From Hydnum rufescens UP504 (lineage: Eukaryota; Basidiomycota; Agaricomycetes; Cantharellales; Hydnaceae): DNA of 20,946 nucleotides. The translations under genes and the position numbers were made by a program. The stretch spans positions 26,490 through 47,435 of the forward strand of contig MU129142.1 in assembly GCA_014904985.1 (NCBI GenBank). Reading direction: 5' to 3'. Below, in pieces: positions 10,380 through 19,783 of this stretch (its first letter is position 1; each line of letters starts with the position of its first letter). The notes beneath the pieces are model-generated. The model ran no database searches. It was given only the letters and a program-made list of their open reading frames with translations, and had not been told where the DNA came from.

Positions 10380-11005
10380 CAGTATATTACGTGTCCTTCA
10401 TACAGCATTGTTCTTTGTTGATCTACAACAAGTAAAAATGTGAATTTTGAGTTTTTTTTTTCTGCATTACATGCACAAATGTCTTGCAGACAGTTCTCCT
10501 GAGTTTGGGAACAAATAGGCAAGAACTGAGCAAGTTGTTAGGTTGACGACAAACAGGTGCCAGAATTACCAAATATGCTTCCTTCGTCGCGGCACACAGC
10601 CACTAAATGGAGCACTCTGATTGGTCAATCACTTGTTACAATCACTCCGCTTCTTCATCCAATTGCTGCCACTGCCACACATGATCACTTGAAACTCTTT
10701 AACTCTGGTCAAAGGAAGGTATTCACAGGGCCTACCCAGCAGTCCAGATTTTATTGCTATAGCTTCACCCTAGCACTAACATGAGTGGCTTTACAAAAGT
10801 AAATGTGGAATTTTGCAAATCTGAAGCCTTGAAGTCATTGTATCTCCCATTATATGACAATCTAAGGTCTGAAATTCTCAGAGGTCATGGACCAGTCATA
10901 AGCCACATTATTTCAATTCAGAGCTAAGAGATAGCTGGAAAACTGGGTGAGCTAAATGCTAATGTATGAAGGAAGCGTAGAAACTGAAGGACACGTAATA
11001 TACTG
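10380..11005. mobile_element. 626 bp inverted-repeat element, Tc1/mariner-like ends
   Basis: The ends are exact inverted repeats. CAGTATATTACGTGTCCTTC reads inward from 10380, and its reverse complement ends at 11005. The perfect match spans 24 bp when the flanking GTA/TAC is included (10377-10400 against 10985-11008). Both sides carry TA (10378-10379 and 11006-11007), as expected for a Tc1/mariner-type target duplication. The interior is AT-rich, has a T10 tract near 10452, related AAATGTG(G)AATTTTG motifs near 10436 and 10801, and no convincing transposase. It is best read as a non-autonomous element (MITE) inserted upstream of the transporter relic. Confidence 0.75.
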
Positions 11006-11007
11006 TA

Positions 11008-12229
11008 CCCAACGTTCAGAAGCTGCACAGAAAAGTCCCGCCATTTCATTCGTCCGTCCCATAACGGGGTGGCGTTGGTTCGCACCTCCGGATGTCCCGT
11101 GTTGTTTTCGTTCTGCACATACGCTCACCAACCAAGTCCTCACCGAGCGCCCACTACGCGGACCCAGGCGGAACGTCCCCGGCGCTGCTTCCAGATAATA
11201 GCGCTTTCCTTCCGTGACATATCACCATAGTCCCATCTTTCCGATGGCTGGAAAACAAAAGCCCTGGGGATTCACGCTGAGTAGGTACATGCGATACTTT
11301 ATGCTATGGCATGCATGTTATCCTTTTGCTCTTTTTGGTTCCCTATGCCGTCTTGCACTCGCTTGAGGAAGGACAGCATTTGGATTGTATTACCGACACA
11401 ACCTCTGAAGATGTGTGAGTCGACAGCGCGGCTGTACTGAGTAGATGCCGGTCGCCGGTTCTCTGAGTGATTTATCAGAACCAAGACGGACTTCTTTCTA
11501 CATGCCTATTGTGAATAGCCGGAATTCGCCAATAGTAACTTGCAATCCAACTCCAGATTGCCGTCTGCGGGTGGATTGTCGCTCCACATGTAACTGATTG
11601 CGTTTCGCCTGGAGAAGGCGGCAATCTCATCTGGCGAATGCATAGAGGTCGGGCGAATTCTTAAGACGTGAGCACCCTAATCCATATGTTAAGTCTGCTT
11701 GATTCCGATCAACGCAAGGCAACCTCTTCAAAAGTTCGCGAAAGGGTTTTTGAGCTGGCGTGAATTGTGGGGCCCAAGAGCTTCGGCACTTTCCATGTCG
11801 TGTGGCTGAAGCGCGGCTCAAAATCACCCTTGCAAAAGTCAACAGACACCCCCTTGGCTTCATCTGGTCTATTTCCGTCAATGCACAGTTCGTTAAGTTG
11901 GTGAGAATTGACTCATCCAATGGTCCTTGCCGAATGCATCTTTAGAATTAGTTGTGGGCTGGCACCTAGTTTGAAGCCCTCACCCTGAATATCGAGGGCC
12001 CCAATCGGCTTCCAGTCTCTCCGTAGAGATTAAGTATTCCTTACCCCACATCCGTGCTACTGTTGGCGGCCGACGATCCTCTAAGTTGAATTATATGGCG
12101 TGTGCTCGCGCAATAAACACATAGGACGTCGTACCATTCGCTCATCGCATACGCTGATAAATGTTTGCTCCCGACCCTTTCTATGGATAAAGCGGCGGAC
12201 TTAGTGACCTGGTTCACATCAACACACCC
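11008..12229. other. Gene-free stretch upstream of the dioxygenase
   Basis: CpG-rich unique-looking DNA. The open frames present (for example 11627-11920 minus, 97 codons) show no motif I recognise and no intron structure that extends them. The last few hundred bases should hold the dioxygenase promoter. The start codon has a good context (CACACCCATGGCC), but I cannot point to a certain TATA box. Confidence 0.5.
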
Positions 12230-13836
12230 ATGGCCCCCTCTGTTGCTGAAATCGTTCCCGTGACGATCGATTCAGATACTAGTGTTGATGATGTCACATT
12301 GTTGAAGAAGCACTCCCTTGACAAGTCCTCTGTTGTGTCGGCTGAGCTGAAGATGGGTGTGGGTAGTCTAATTTCAATCTTTGTATTCACTACACATTCC
12401 AACTAACAACGTCGCACAGGATGGACCTCTGTTTCCGCTCTATTATCCACACTTTGATAACACCGAAAAGTTCCCTCCAACTGAGATTTTCGGTAAGCAC
12501 AACCTTCGAACTCTATATAAGACGCAGCGAACTGACTTGGAGTTGACCTGGCACATAACACGTCGATGCTGGAAGCCGGGCCGACCCCGCAAAGCCTCAC
12601 TTGCTCGCAAACGCTACCACGGAGGACCTCACCCCATACATTGGCACTGAGATCAAGGGTGTGCAGATTAGTCAGCTTAATCAAGAGGGTCTCGACGAGC
12701 TCGCCTTGTATGCCGCTGAGAGGAAAGTTCTCGTCTTCAGAGACCAGGATTTTAAGGATCTTGGCCCCGATCGTCAAGTGGAAATTGCAAAGCGAGTTCA
12801 CGCAGGCCATATTTGGGGATGTTTACTGAAGAAGCTGTTTGACAACTTCTAGACACTTCGGCCCTATTCAGCTGCACCCTACCTTGGGTAACGTCAAAGG
12901 CTATCGCGAATTCCACGTAGGTAAGACGTCTTCATCTCTTATTCTCTCCTCTATAGGTCACGAATCCCCATCCCGTTCGTTAGTGTATCACGACGGCCAG
13001 CACAGTCGATTCGAAGAGTACGGGGGTTCGAATAGGCTCTCGAAGATCCAATGGCACCCGGATGTCACATACGAGAAGCAGCCACCATGCACTACTTTCT
13101 TCTTTTCCCTCGAACAGGTTAGTTTCTACCTTCGCGACAGGGTCTGTATTTTGACATAATTCGCCATGCTAGCCATCAAACACTGGAGGCGATACCCTCT
13201 TCGCTTCCCAAGTTGAGGCGTATAATCGCCTCTCACCGGGATTCCAACAGCGTTTGGAGGGACTTCGAGCCGTCCACTCCGCGGTGCATCAAGCGGATTT
13301 CTCTCGCAAACGCAACGGCCCAGTGAGACGCGAGCCTGTTGAAACTTCTGTATGTAGTTACGTGTTGCTATGGCGTACGTGTGTACACTCACGGGTATGT
13401 GGCATCCTGTTGTGCGGAAACATCCAGTTACAGGGGAGAAGGCGTTGTTCGTCAATCCGGGGTTTACTAGATACATCGAAGGCTACAAGCAAGAAGAAAG
13501 TGATAGTCTCCTTAAATTCCTCTTCGGTGAGGCTCCATTGTCACGTGTCGGGTCCGCTAGCCTCGCTCACGTTGACTGGCTCCCCCAAGATCATATTGCG
13601 CGAGGCGCTGACTTCCAGATCCGCGCAACATACAAGCCTAACACAGTCGTGGTCGGTGCGAAGTCCCTCATAAGCATGACGGCCACATGCTTCAACTGAT
13701 GATGATTGGTTGGTAACGTTTATCCTTACAGGATAATCGTGTTACTGTGCACCCGGCCACGAATGACTTTCCGAGCAAAGTGCGCCGCCATGCAGTTCGG
13801 CCTACTCCTCAGGGCGAGATTCCAATTCCTGCTTGA
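12230..13836 (+). CDS. TauD/JLP1-like 2-oxoglutarate dioxygenase, splice-damaged
   Basis: Fe(II)/2-oxoglutarate dioxygenase of the TauD/TfdA family; fungal JLP1 relatives oxidise sulfonates such as taurine to release sulfite for sulfur supply. Exons: 12230-12358, 12420-12492, 12557-12791, 12853-12920, 12984-13117, 13173-13349, 13400-13526, 13590-13655, 13732-13836, about 370 residues. Landmarks: [40 protein letters not shown]-type strand then [12 protein letters not shown] (metal ligands H and D near 193 and 195), [38 protein letters not shown] (distal metal His near 343) and [17 protein letters not shown] (2OG-binding Arg). Damage: the acceptor before exon 3 is CAT not CAG (12554-12556), the acceptor before exon 7 is TATG not TAG (13397-13399), and two bases seem lost at the VVVW codon (13655). 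Intron 12792-12852 is GC-AG. It is a young pseudogene or carries sequence errors. Confidence 0.85.
12792..12852 (+). other. GC-AG intron in the dioxygenase gene
   Basis: This is a 61 nt intron with donor AA/GCGAGT and acceptor TTCTAG. Using it joins VEIAK to [10 protein letters not shown] without a gap and in frame, the usual arrangement in TauD-like proteins. Without it the frame hits a stop at 12850-12852. Confidence 0.7.
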
Positions 13837-15310
13837 GCGGTCAGGGGCCTTATCGCCCCTGCATGGACCTTTTGAGAATTTGTTGTCTGACAAAGAGGAT
13901 TTTGTTGTATACTATGCTGGCAGACGGAACCATCCAAATGGCATTTTTATATCCGAGGCTATTCTCGACGTTGGATCGGGAAGACCATCACTGATTCCAC
14001 ACGCTGGAAGGAACACTCACTTGCTCCTAATTATATCCGTCGAAGGAATCATTTTGATACGAACGCGCGAACGTGGCGTTGATAAAGTATAACGCTTTCG
14101 GGCCACAGGAGATTCCGCTGTTGGAACGGTTCTCAACTGAACTATAGGTACACACGTCCATGAATTCACCAAAACTAACTGAATGATGACTCGGGGCCTT
14201 GCACCAATCCAACGAAGACAAGGTCACGTCTCCGTAGGTACGTCACCACACAAGATCCTATGCAAACAGCTTAATCCTGAATCATCTCCAATAACGGATC
14301 ATTTCCAAGAGGAACCACAGAGATAATATATAGTTGGCCAGCGTCATACTCTGCACCAGATGGCACATTACTACTCGCACTCTTTCTACCCGAATTGGAA
14401 GCAATCATTTGACCCTGAAGTTGGGGGCCAATCGCAAATCGCAGACCAGAGCAGCCTCTGGTTTCCGCAAGTCGTCGGGATGAAGTGACCTTGCATCGGC
14501 CCTGTATGTCCATAGGTTGGGTCAGAACTTGCTAATGCTATTCTTGGAGCGTCTATTCATCGCCATCACGTGGCCAGGGTGCACTACCGAGGCCGACAGC
14601 GAATTGCGGCGGGAGAGCGGGTGCCTGGCACACGAGCTCGTCCCCAACCTTTCTGCCACATCAGATCAGGTATAGTGAAGAAATGTGAGAAATCCCGTGC
14701 AGACCGTCATTTTGTGGGGATCCCCTCCGGACCCAGGACGCAGAACAGGGCTTGGAAGGGCTCGTTGCAGGTACCCCTGCGTCCCGGTTCGCTGCGCATG
14801 ACCCGTATTTTAATTACCGAAGATTTTCCCCTATCTGGATCTGTCAAAGCCTCATCTTGGGGCCCCCCCAAGACCTTGTCCGTGGTGATTCAGCCAAACT
14901 GATATTGCTGATGGCCAGAGGGCTTTCCAGGATTGTTTCAGTGTCATCCCACACCGATTCCGCTATGTGGAGCCTATTATATTTGCTAGCATTGTGTTCC
15001 CTTGGGGATCCACTGAACCAAGTCAAGTCATGGAGTAGAATTTTTCCCGCCATATTATGGCAGATAATGATTTTGTTTCCTGCAGTCTAAAAGAAACCCC
15101 TAAATAATAGGAATAATAGGGGTTGATAAATTGTATGGTAATGAGAGTGTTAACTGGCTATCTTGTCCCATTTGCCACACCCATTCAGGGGTCCTGTAAT
15201 GATATGGGCACCATCACAGGATTATTGTGAAGTTGTGGGATTATTTTTCCACAGTTAGGCTATGATGAGGAATCATCATTGAGATCTGTGCCATTGTAAA
15301 CAACTTCAAA
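13837..15310. other. Gene-free stretch, CpG-rich to CpG-poor transition
   Basis: After the dioxygenase stop the sequence has only short unrelated open frames (for example 14271-14513 minus and 14752-15090 plus) without family motifs. CpG is common up to roughly 14.98 kb and then almost disappears. I see no RNA gene. The last part (15090-15310) is AT-rich and belongs in character to the repeat region on the right. Confidence 0.5.
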
Positions 15311-15316
15311 GCCCAA

Positions 15317-16605
15317 GTATGGTTGCCAAAGTCAGGTTCAGGTCAGGTTTTGCCCCATTTGGGCAAAACCTGAACTTAACCAAAACCTGAACCTAACCTG
15401 AAGAAAACCTATGCTAGGTTAGGTTCAGGTTTAACCCAGGTTCAAACCTGAAATCATGAGCCCTTTCAGACATGAAAAATAACTGAGCTGAACACTGATT
15501 TTAACCATAATCCAGGATTATGTAAGCAGGTTCCTTGGTGGAGAAATAAGTGAAGTTAAACATAAACCCTCATGCAAAGTTTATATTGACTATAATAGCT
15601 ATGTATAGTCAATATAAACTTTGCATGAGGTTTTAAAAATGTTTAACTTCACTTCAAAGTCACATATTTCTCCACCAAGGTACTTGCTTACATAATTCTG
15701 GAACTTGCCAGAATTGATGACTCATTCTGGATTATGGTTAAAATCAGTGTTCAGCTCAGATATTTCTCATGTCTGAATATGGTTGCCACGGTCAGGTTTT
15801 GGTCAGGTTTTGCCCAATTTGGGCAAAACCTAAACCTGACCAGGGTCCAAAATCACCCATGAGGGCAAAACCTGAACCTGACCTGAGGTTCGGTCTCATT
15901 CAGGTCAGGTTCAGGTTTAAACCAGGTTTAAACCTGAAACCTGAGGTATGAGGGAAGCCAACATTTTCAGGGGATACTACAGAATATCTACACCCTCTCC
16001 TCAAGTCTCTGCCTCTGCCACTCCCTTTACATCCTGCTTTGGATCCATATCTCCTTCCTAACCCCCTTTCACTTCAATTTACTGCTCACACATCTTCTGG
16101 AGATGGTATTTAGTCACTACATTCTGTCATGTGACTTGCAACCTGCACCAGTTACCTCATTTGATGGCCAAGTCATGTGACTTCTGACTCCAGAACTATA
16201 GTCACATGTGTAAATTGCCAGATTTAGTGCCAGAATAGTGGTCAATTTACATGGAATGGAACCTACACCCTAGCTTTCAGGTTCAGGTTTAAACCTGGTT
16301 TCAGACCGGTTTTTGGATTCAGGGCAAGGGCAAAACCTGAACCTGACCTGAAGAAAATAAAATGAAACCTGACCCCAATGGAACCTGACCTGGGTCAGGT
16401 TCAGGTTTAAACTCAGGTTCCACAGGTTTAAACCTGAACTGCAGCATCCATATGTCTGAAGGAGCTCATGATTTCAGGTTTGAACCTGGGTTAAACCTGA
16501 ACCTAACCTGACCTTGAACTTAACCTGAACCTGACCACAGGTCAGGTTCAGGTTTGAACTCAGGTTTCCAGGGTTTGTAACCTAACTTCAGCAACCATAA
16601 GCCCA
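15317..16605. repeat. Compound CAGGTT-repeat block, four copies arranged ++--
   Basis: Four units built of CAGGTT/AACCTG words and GGTTTAAACC palindromes, each bounded on one side by an ATATGGTTGC-like sequence. Units A (15317-15465) and B (15777-15960) start with TATGGTTGCC and read plus. Units C (about 16275-16453) and D (about 16456-16599) end in GCATCCATAT and GCAACCATA and read minus. The segment leading to AAATCATGAGC..CTTTCAGACAT in A is repeated in inverted form at the start of D. Between B and C lie about 300 bp without the words. No coding capacity is likely, although the repeats open a frame at 15769-15951. Confidence 0.75.
15466..15776. mobile_element. 311 bp fold-back element
   Basis: This is a long imperfect inverted repeat with almost no loop. 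The left end TCAGACATGA (15466) pairs with TCATGTCTGA (ending 15776). Inward, both arms share CTGAGCTGAACACTGATTTT, a CATAATCC segment, CCTTGGTGGAGAAATA and CATGCAAAGTTTATATTGAC, meeting at a short centre near 15597-15607. The right arm has small extra segments. It is inserted between CAGGTT units A and B. No coding sequence. It is a fold-back MITE by structure; I cannot see a clear target duplication. Confidence 0.75.
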
Positions 16606-17593
16606 AGGCACTTGTCCTTATGTACTCATTTGCTCTGGTTCCTGATTCTCTCATCCTTCAGCCATGTACCCCAGAAATTCTTCCATGCTCCCCATGGAAA
16701 GTACTCCTATGCACCTCCTAATCCAATTTGTCACTCCTCCACTCTGAATCCTCCTAAGACCTATTCCCCCACCCTGACTCTGCCAGTTGTCCCATGTGTG
16801 CTGCTGCCCAAATGGCCCTATGGGTCACATGACCAGTCTTCTTTGCCAGGAAAATCAAGTGCCACACCACTTCAGGCCCCCATTTCATCAACTTCTTTAG
16901 GTTGACTACTTTCTGAGTGGATGTCTACCTCAGGAGGTTCTACTGAGTGTGTTTCCTGTGGTGTTACACTCATACATATTGTATTAAATACATGTAGTTG
17001 CATTCCAATAAATGTAGCACTACTGGGGGTCTGGGGGCAGAGCCCCCAGGATCCCCAGGACACTGTTACTACATTTTTCAATCAGAATATTGATTGAGCC
17101 ACAGTTGCATGCATGGTAGAAGCTACAGTGTCTATGTGGTTACACTGTTATGAAGTGTTGCTATACTCTGAAGCATGTAGCTACATAACCCTAGCCTGTG
17201 TTATTGCATATTCATTAGGGTAGTTATGGTGTACACTATTCCTGATGTAGTTACATATCTGATTCAAAACCATAGTAGTCTTTGCAGTATTATCTATTTA
17301 TTTATTACTCCAGTTACATAATATATATTTTATAATATAAAAAAGCCTGAATGCAGTAATCAGATACCCTAATAGGGAAGGCTGCATTAAACAATATCCA
17401 ATTACATAATACAGTGTTTCCTATTAAAAAATGTGACAGGGTTTGCCCCTTTCTCCAGCTACTGTAAATCTGGTTAACTCCAGATCACTCCAGCCCCTGT
17501 CTGCCCACTCCTGGCCTGTTCCTTGATATGTTGGAAAAATCTGAGAGACATAATTGTGCATAATCACAGAGAATAATGGTTGAGATTGGCCTC
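16606..17593. other. Gene-free AT-rich stretch with a small GC hairpin
   Basis: No gene is supported. 16610-16900 is C/T-rich with an unremarkable 97-codon open frame. 16960-17290 repeats short words such as GTAGTTACAT, GTAGCTACAT and GTTACACTGTTA. A compact hairpin at 17010-17076 is listed separately. 17290-17420 is strongly AT-rich. Confidence 0.5.
17010..17076. repeat. 67 bp hairpin with GC-rich core
   Basis: Nested inverted repeats: AAATGTAG (17010-17017) against CTACATTT (17069-17076), then CTGGGG (from 17023) against CCCCAG, and an inner CTGGGGGC (17031-17038) against GCCCCCAG around a 3 nt loop. The GC core stands out in an AT-rich neighbourhood. It could be a tiny mobile palindrome or an end of a larger element. 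Confidence 0.6.
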
Positions 17594-17596
17594 AAT

Positions 17597-17922
17597 AGGG
17601 GTGTTCATGCTGGCAGAAGTTAAACTGAAAGTGAGACAAAAGTGCCACAAAAGTGGAGGGACTTTTGGCCTTGACTTCTGCTTCACTTTTACATGACTTT
17701 TGGTTTTTCCAAAGGGTGTTCATGCAGAATAACAAAACTGGGATCAAAAGTGAGGTTGAAAATGTGACTTTTAAAATTTGCATGACCTCTAGAGCTGTTT
17801 CACAGAATTGAGCAAAAGTGGCACTTTTGCTTCACTTTTGCCAAGCCTTTCTCACTTTTGCTTTACTTTCATTTTTCACTTTTGCTCCACTTTTGCTCCA
17901 CTTTTGCCAGCATGAACACCCT
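17597..17922. mobile_element. 326 bp inverted-repeat element (MITE)
   Basis: Ends read AGGGGTGTTCATGCTGGCAG inward from 17597 and, as reverse complement, AGGGTGTTCATGCTGGCAAA inward from 17922. AAT lies directly outside both ends (17594-17596 and 17923-17925), a possible 3 bp target duplication. A second internal copy of the end, GGGTGTTCATGCAGAA, sits at about 17715. The right half is made of repeated CACTTTTGC words. No transposase is encoded, so it would be non-autonomous. Confidence 0.7.
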
Positions 17923-18036
17923 AATGACTCTGTCATGTTACAACTAACATAATTCAAGTGAAAGGTGTTTATAGATTCTGGTCACTAAAGTGCATTATGG
18001 CCATTGTAGCAGGTTACAATACACTCTTATGAGTTA

Positions 18037-18898
18037 CAGTCTTTGACTGGTCCTTGAGCCAGATTTCAAGATTGTGCAGTGGAGAGGGCAATTCAGCATA
18101 TATTTTCTCACAATTTTTTTCAATTTGTAGTGTAGTGTCTTATACTGCAGTGTGTGCAATAGTATAGTAATTAGGCTGAAAATGAATGAGAAGGGGGGTT
18201 ATTACTAGGTAGGTTGATTTCAGGGATTACCAGTCACTGAGCCACTTGTTTCCAACATTATCCTCATGTTCCCTAGCCCAGCTCTCTGCCTTGGAGCCCG
18301 ATTCCTCATCTCTCCTGTCACCATCTGCCCCTCCATCATCATCTTGGCACACTCCCACCCCCTCTCTTGGTCAAATTGGGAGAAGACATCCTTTTGCAAT
18401 GTCATTGTGGGCTTTGGGGGTAGACAGGCACCAACACTGTGACATTGGACACATGCTGCTTTCCATTCCCTCTCTAGCTGTTCATTCTCCACCTTTGCCT
18501 GCTCCCACACTGTGGCACACTCCTTCTGGTGAGCTGCTTTCACATTGTTGGAGATTTCACCATTATTATTTCTGTGTTTTCTCCACCACAATAAAGAATT
18601 TTGCTTCCTGCCAACAATAAAGATTGTAGCTATACATACTACCAAAGTCTTTGGTAGGTTTACAGAGGCTGACACAAGGGAGAAACAGGAAAAAATCTTT
18701 TAGAACAATTGTATCTTTTCAAAAATTGCTTGCAAAATGATTAAGGTCCTGACCACCAGTTTTCTGTGCATTATTTTTGCTTTAAATTTGGTACATGAAC
18801 TAGAGTAATGCACCCCTTCCCAATGCACAAAATAGCAACTCAATATCTCTTGAATTGACCAAGATATGGGGGTCAGCTCAAGGACTGGTCAAAGACTG
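18037..18898. mobile_element. 862 bp inverted-repeat element with TA flanks
   Basis: The left end CAGTCTTTGACTGGTCCTTG (18037) is matched by the reverse complement of the right end (CAGTCTTTGACCAGTCCTTG, ending 18898), 18 of 20 bases, with TA outside both (18035-18036 and 18899-18900). The interior carries a 151-codon minus-strand frame. The end layout resembles Tc1/mariner-type elements, and the ends share a pattern with the 10380-11005 element. A T/G-rich segment near 18100 follows the left end. Confidence 0.65.
18220..18675 (-). CDS. Hypothetical protein inside the inverted-repeat element
   Basis: A 151-codon frame that I do not recognise. It begins MSASVNLPKTLVVCIATIFI, a hydrophobic stretch, followed by a basic WWRKHRNNN segment and a charged probably helical part (AAHQKECATVWEQAKVENEQ with LEREWKAA), then a PPKPTMTLQKDVFSQFD motif. 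That middle and the PPKP segment look like helical accessory proteins of fungal DNA transposons, but this is only an impression. The element's ends enclose it fully. The opposite strand also has a 124-codon frame, so coding is not certain. Confidence 0.3.
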   Translation of the reverse strand: MSASVNLPKTLVVCIATIFIVGRKQNSLLWWRKHRNNNGEISNNVKAAHQKECATVWEQAKVENEQLEREWKAACVQCHSVGACLPPKPTMTLQKDVFSQFDQERGWECAKMMMEGQMVTGEMRNRAPRQRAGLGNMRIMLETSGSVTGNP

Positions 18899-18900
18899 TA

Positions 18901-19782
18901 CTATAAATTAGTATGCATTCTTATGCATTATGATGGAGAGGGGGGGGGGATCTTTTTTTTTTTTCAGGTTGGGGGCTACTCAGTCAGTCATTATTTTGGG
19001 TCTTCTTGGGGTTCTCCAATACATGAATTAGAGGGGCCTAACTAGGTAAAAAAGCCTGGATATCCTGGGAGGTGTACCAGGATACAAAAGGAAATATAAA
19101 GGCCCTGCACAGTGGCAGGGGGGTGGGGTGTCCACTGTGGAAGATAAAAACCTCCAGTATCAGAAAATGCGGAATCACACCACTTCCAGCCATTGGGCAA
19201 TCACATGACCAATTATGAAATTAATTACGGCTATGTGCAGAAATCAAATTCATTCTATACCTCCGTCAGTTTTGATCAGAGAGGTACACCTATATAATGC
19301 TTGGAAAGCTACGATTCACACCTTTCGAATGGTACCAAACACAGCCTGGGCAGTCATTTTCAAGACCTAAGAAAGGGCCAAAAATGTGGCACAATATGGG
19401 CCTAGTTAGGGTTACAGAGTGAGGGGCCCCAAAGGGGCCCCAAAACAATATAAAATTTATATTGCGTACATTGATTTGGGGCCCATATTTTAGGTATATT
19501 TCAGGAATTGGGGCCCAAACACACTTAGGCCAATTTGCCTGTTGGGGCCCATTGAAGTGGAACTTAGTGACAGAGACATTTGAAAATATGTGAGGGTACT
19601 GGGAAGACAAGGCTGTATGAGAAGGCTCAGATATGCCTAACATTGTTGACCACTTGAGTGTCTCATGGGCCTTGAGGGGTCATTATATCACAGTTTTTGA
19701 TATTCAATACATGTATGCACATTGCGAGAAAACTGAAACATTTATTGATGTGGGACTAGAAATAGATGCAGATATGAACAGG
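18901..19782. other. Gene-free repeat-like stretch with GGGGCC clusters
   Basis: It contains a G9 run followed closely by a long T tract (about 18940-18963) and a cluster of GGGGCCCC/GGGGCCCA words between about 19424 and 19550. The near-palindrome CAATATAAAATTTATATTG lies at about 19446-19464. A 117-codon minus frame over this cluster has low-complexity GP-rich sequence and no motif. It looks transposon-derived but I cannot assign a class. Confidence 0.45.
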
Positions 19783-19783
19783 T

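Noticed and set aside
11627..11920. 97-codon minus-strand frame
   Set aside because: It shows no motif and no sensible extension by splicing; open length is within chance for this composition.
12601..12852. Separate 83-codon gene ending at TAG 12850-12852
   Set aside because: The stop lies in a GC-AG intron; it is exon 3 of the dioxygenase read through.
14570..15090. Possible gene (110 and 112 codon plus frames)
   Set aside because: No family motif in any frame and no intron structure that extends either frame; left as unassigned.
15317..16605. CAGGTT words as telomeric repeats
   Set aside because: The words are irregular, occur in both orientations within bordered units, and do not match the usual fungal TTAGGG repeat.
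18246..18620. 124-codon plus-strand frame
   Set aside because: Serine/proline-rich low-complexity antisense of the minus frame in the same element; the minus frame looks more protein-like.
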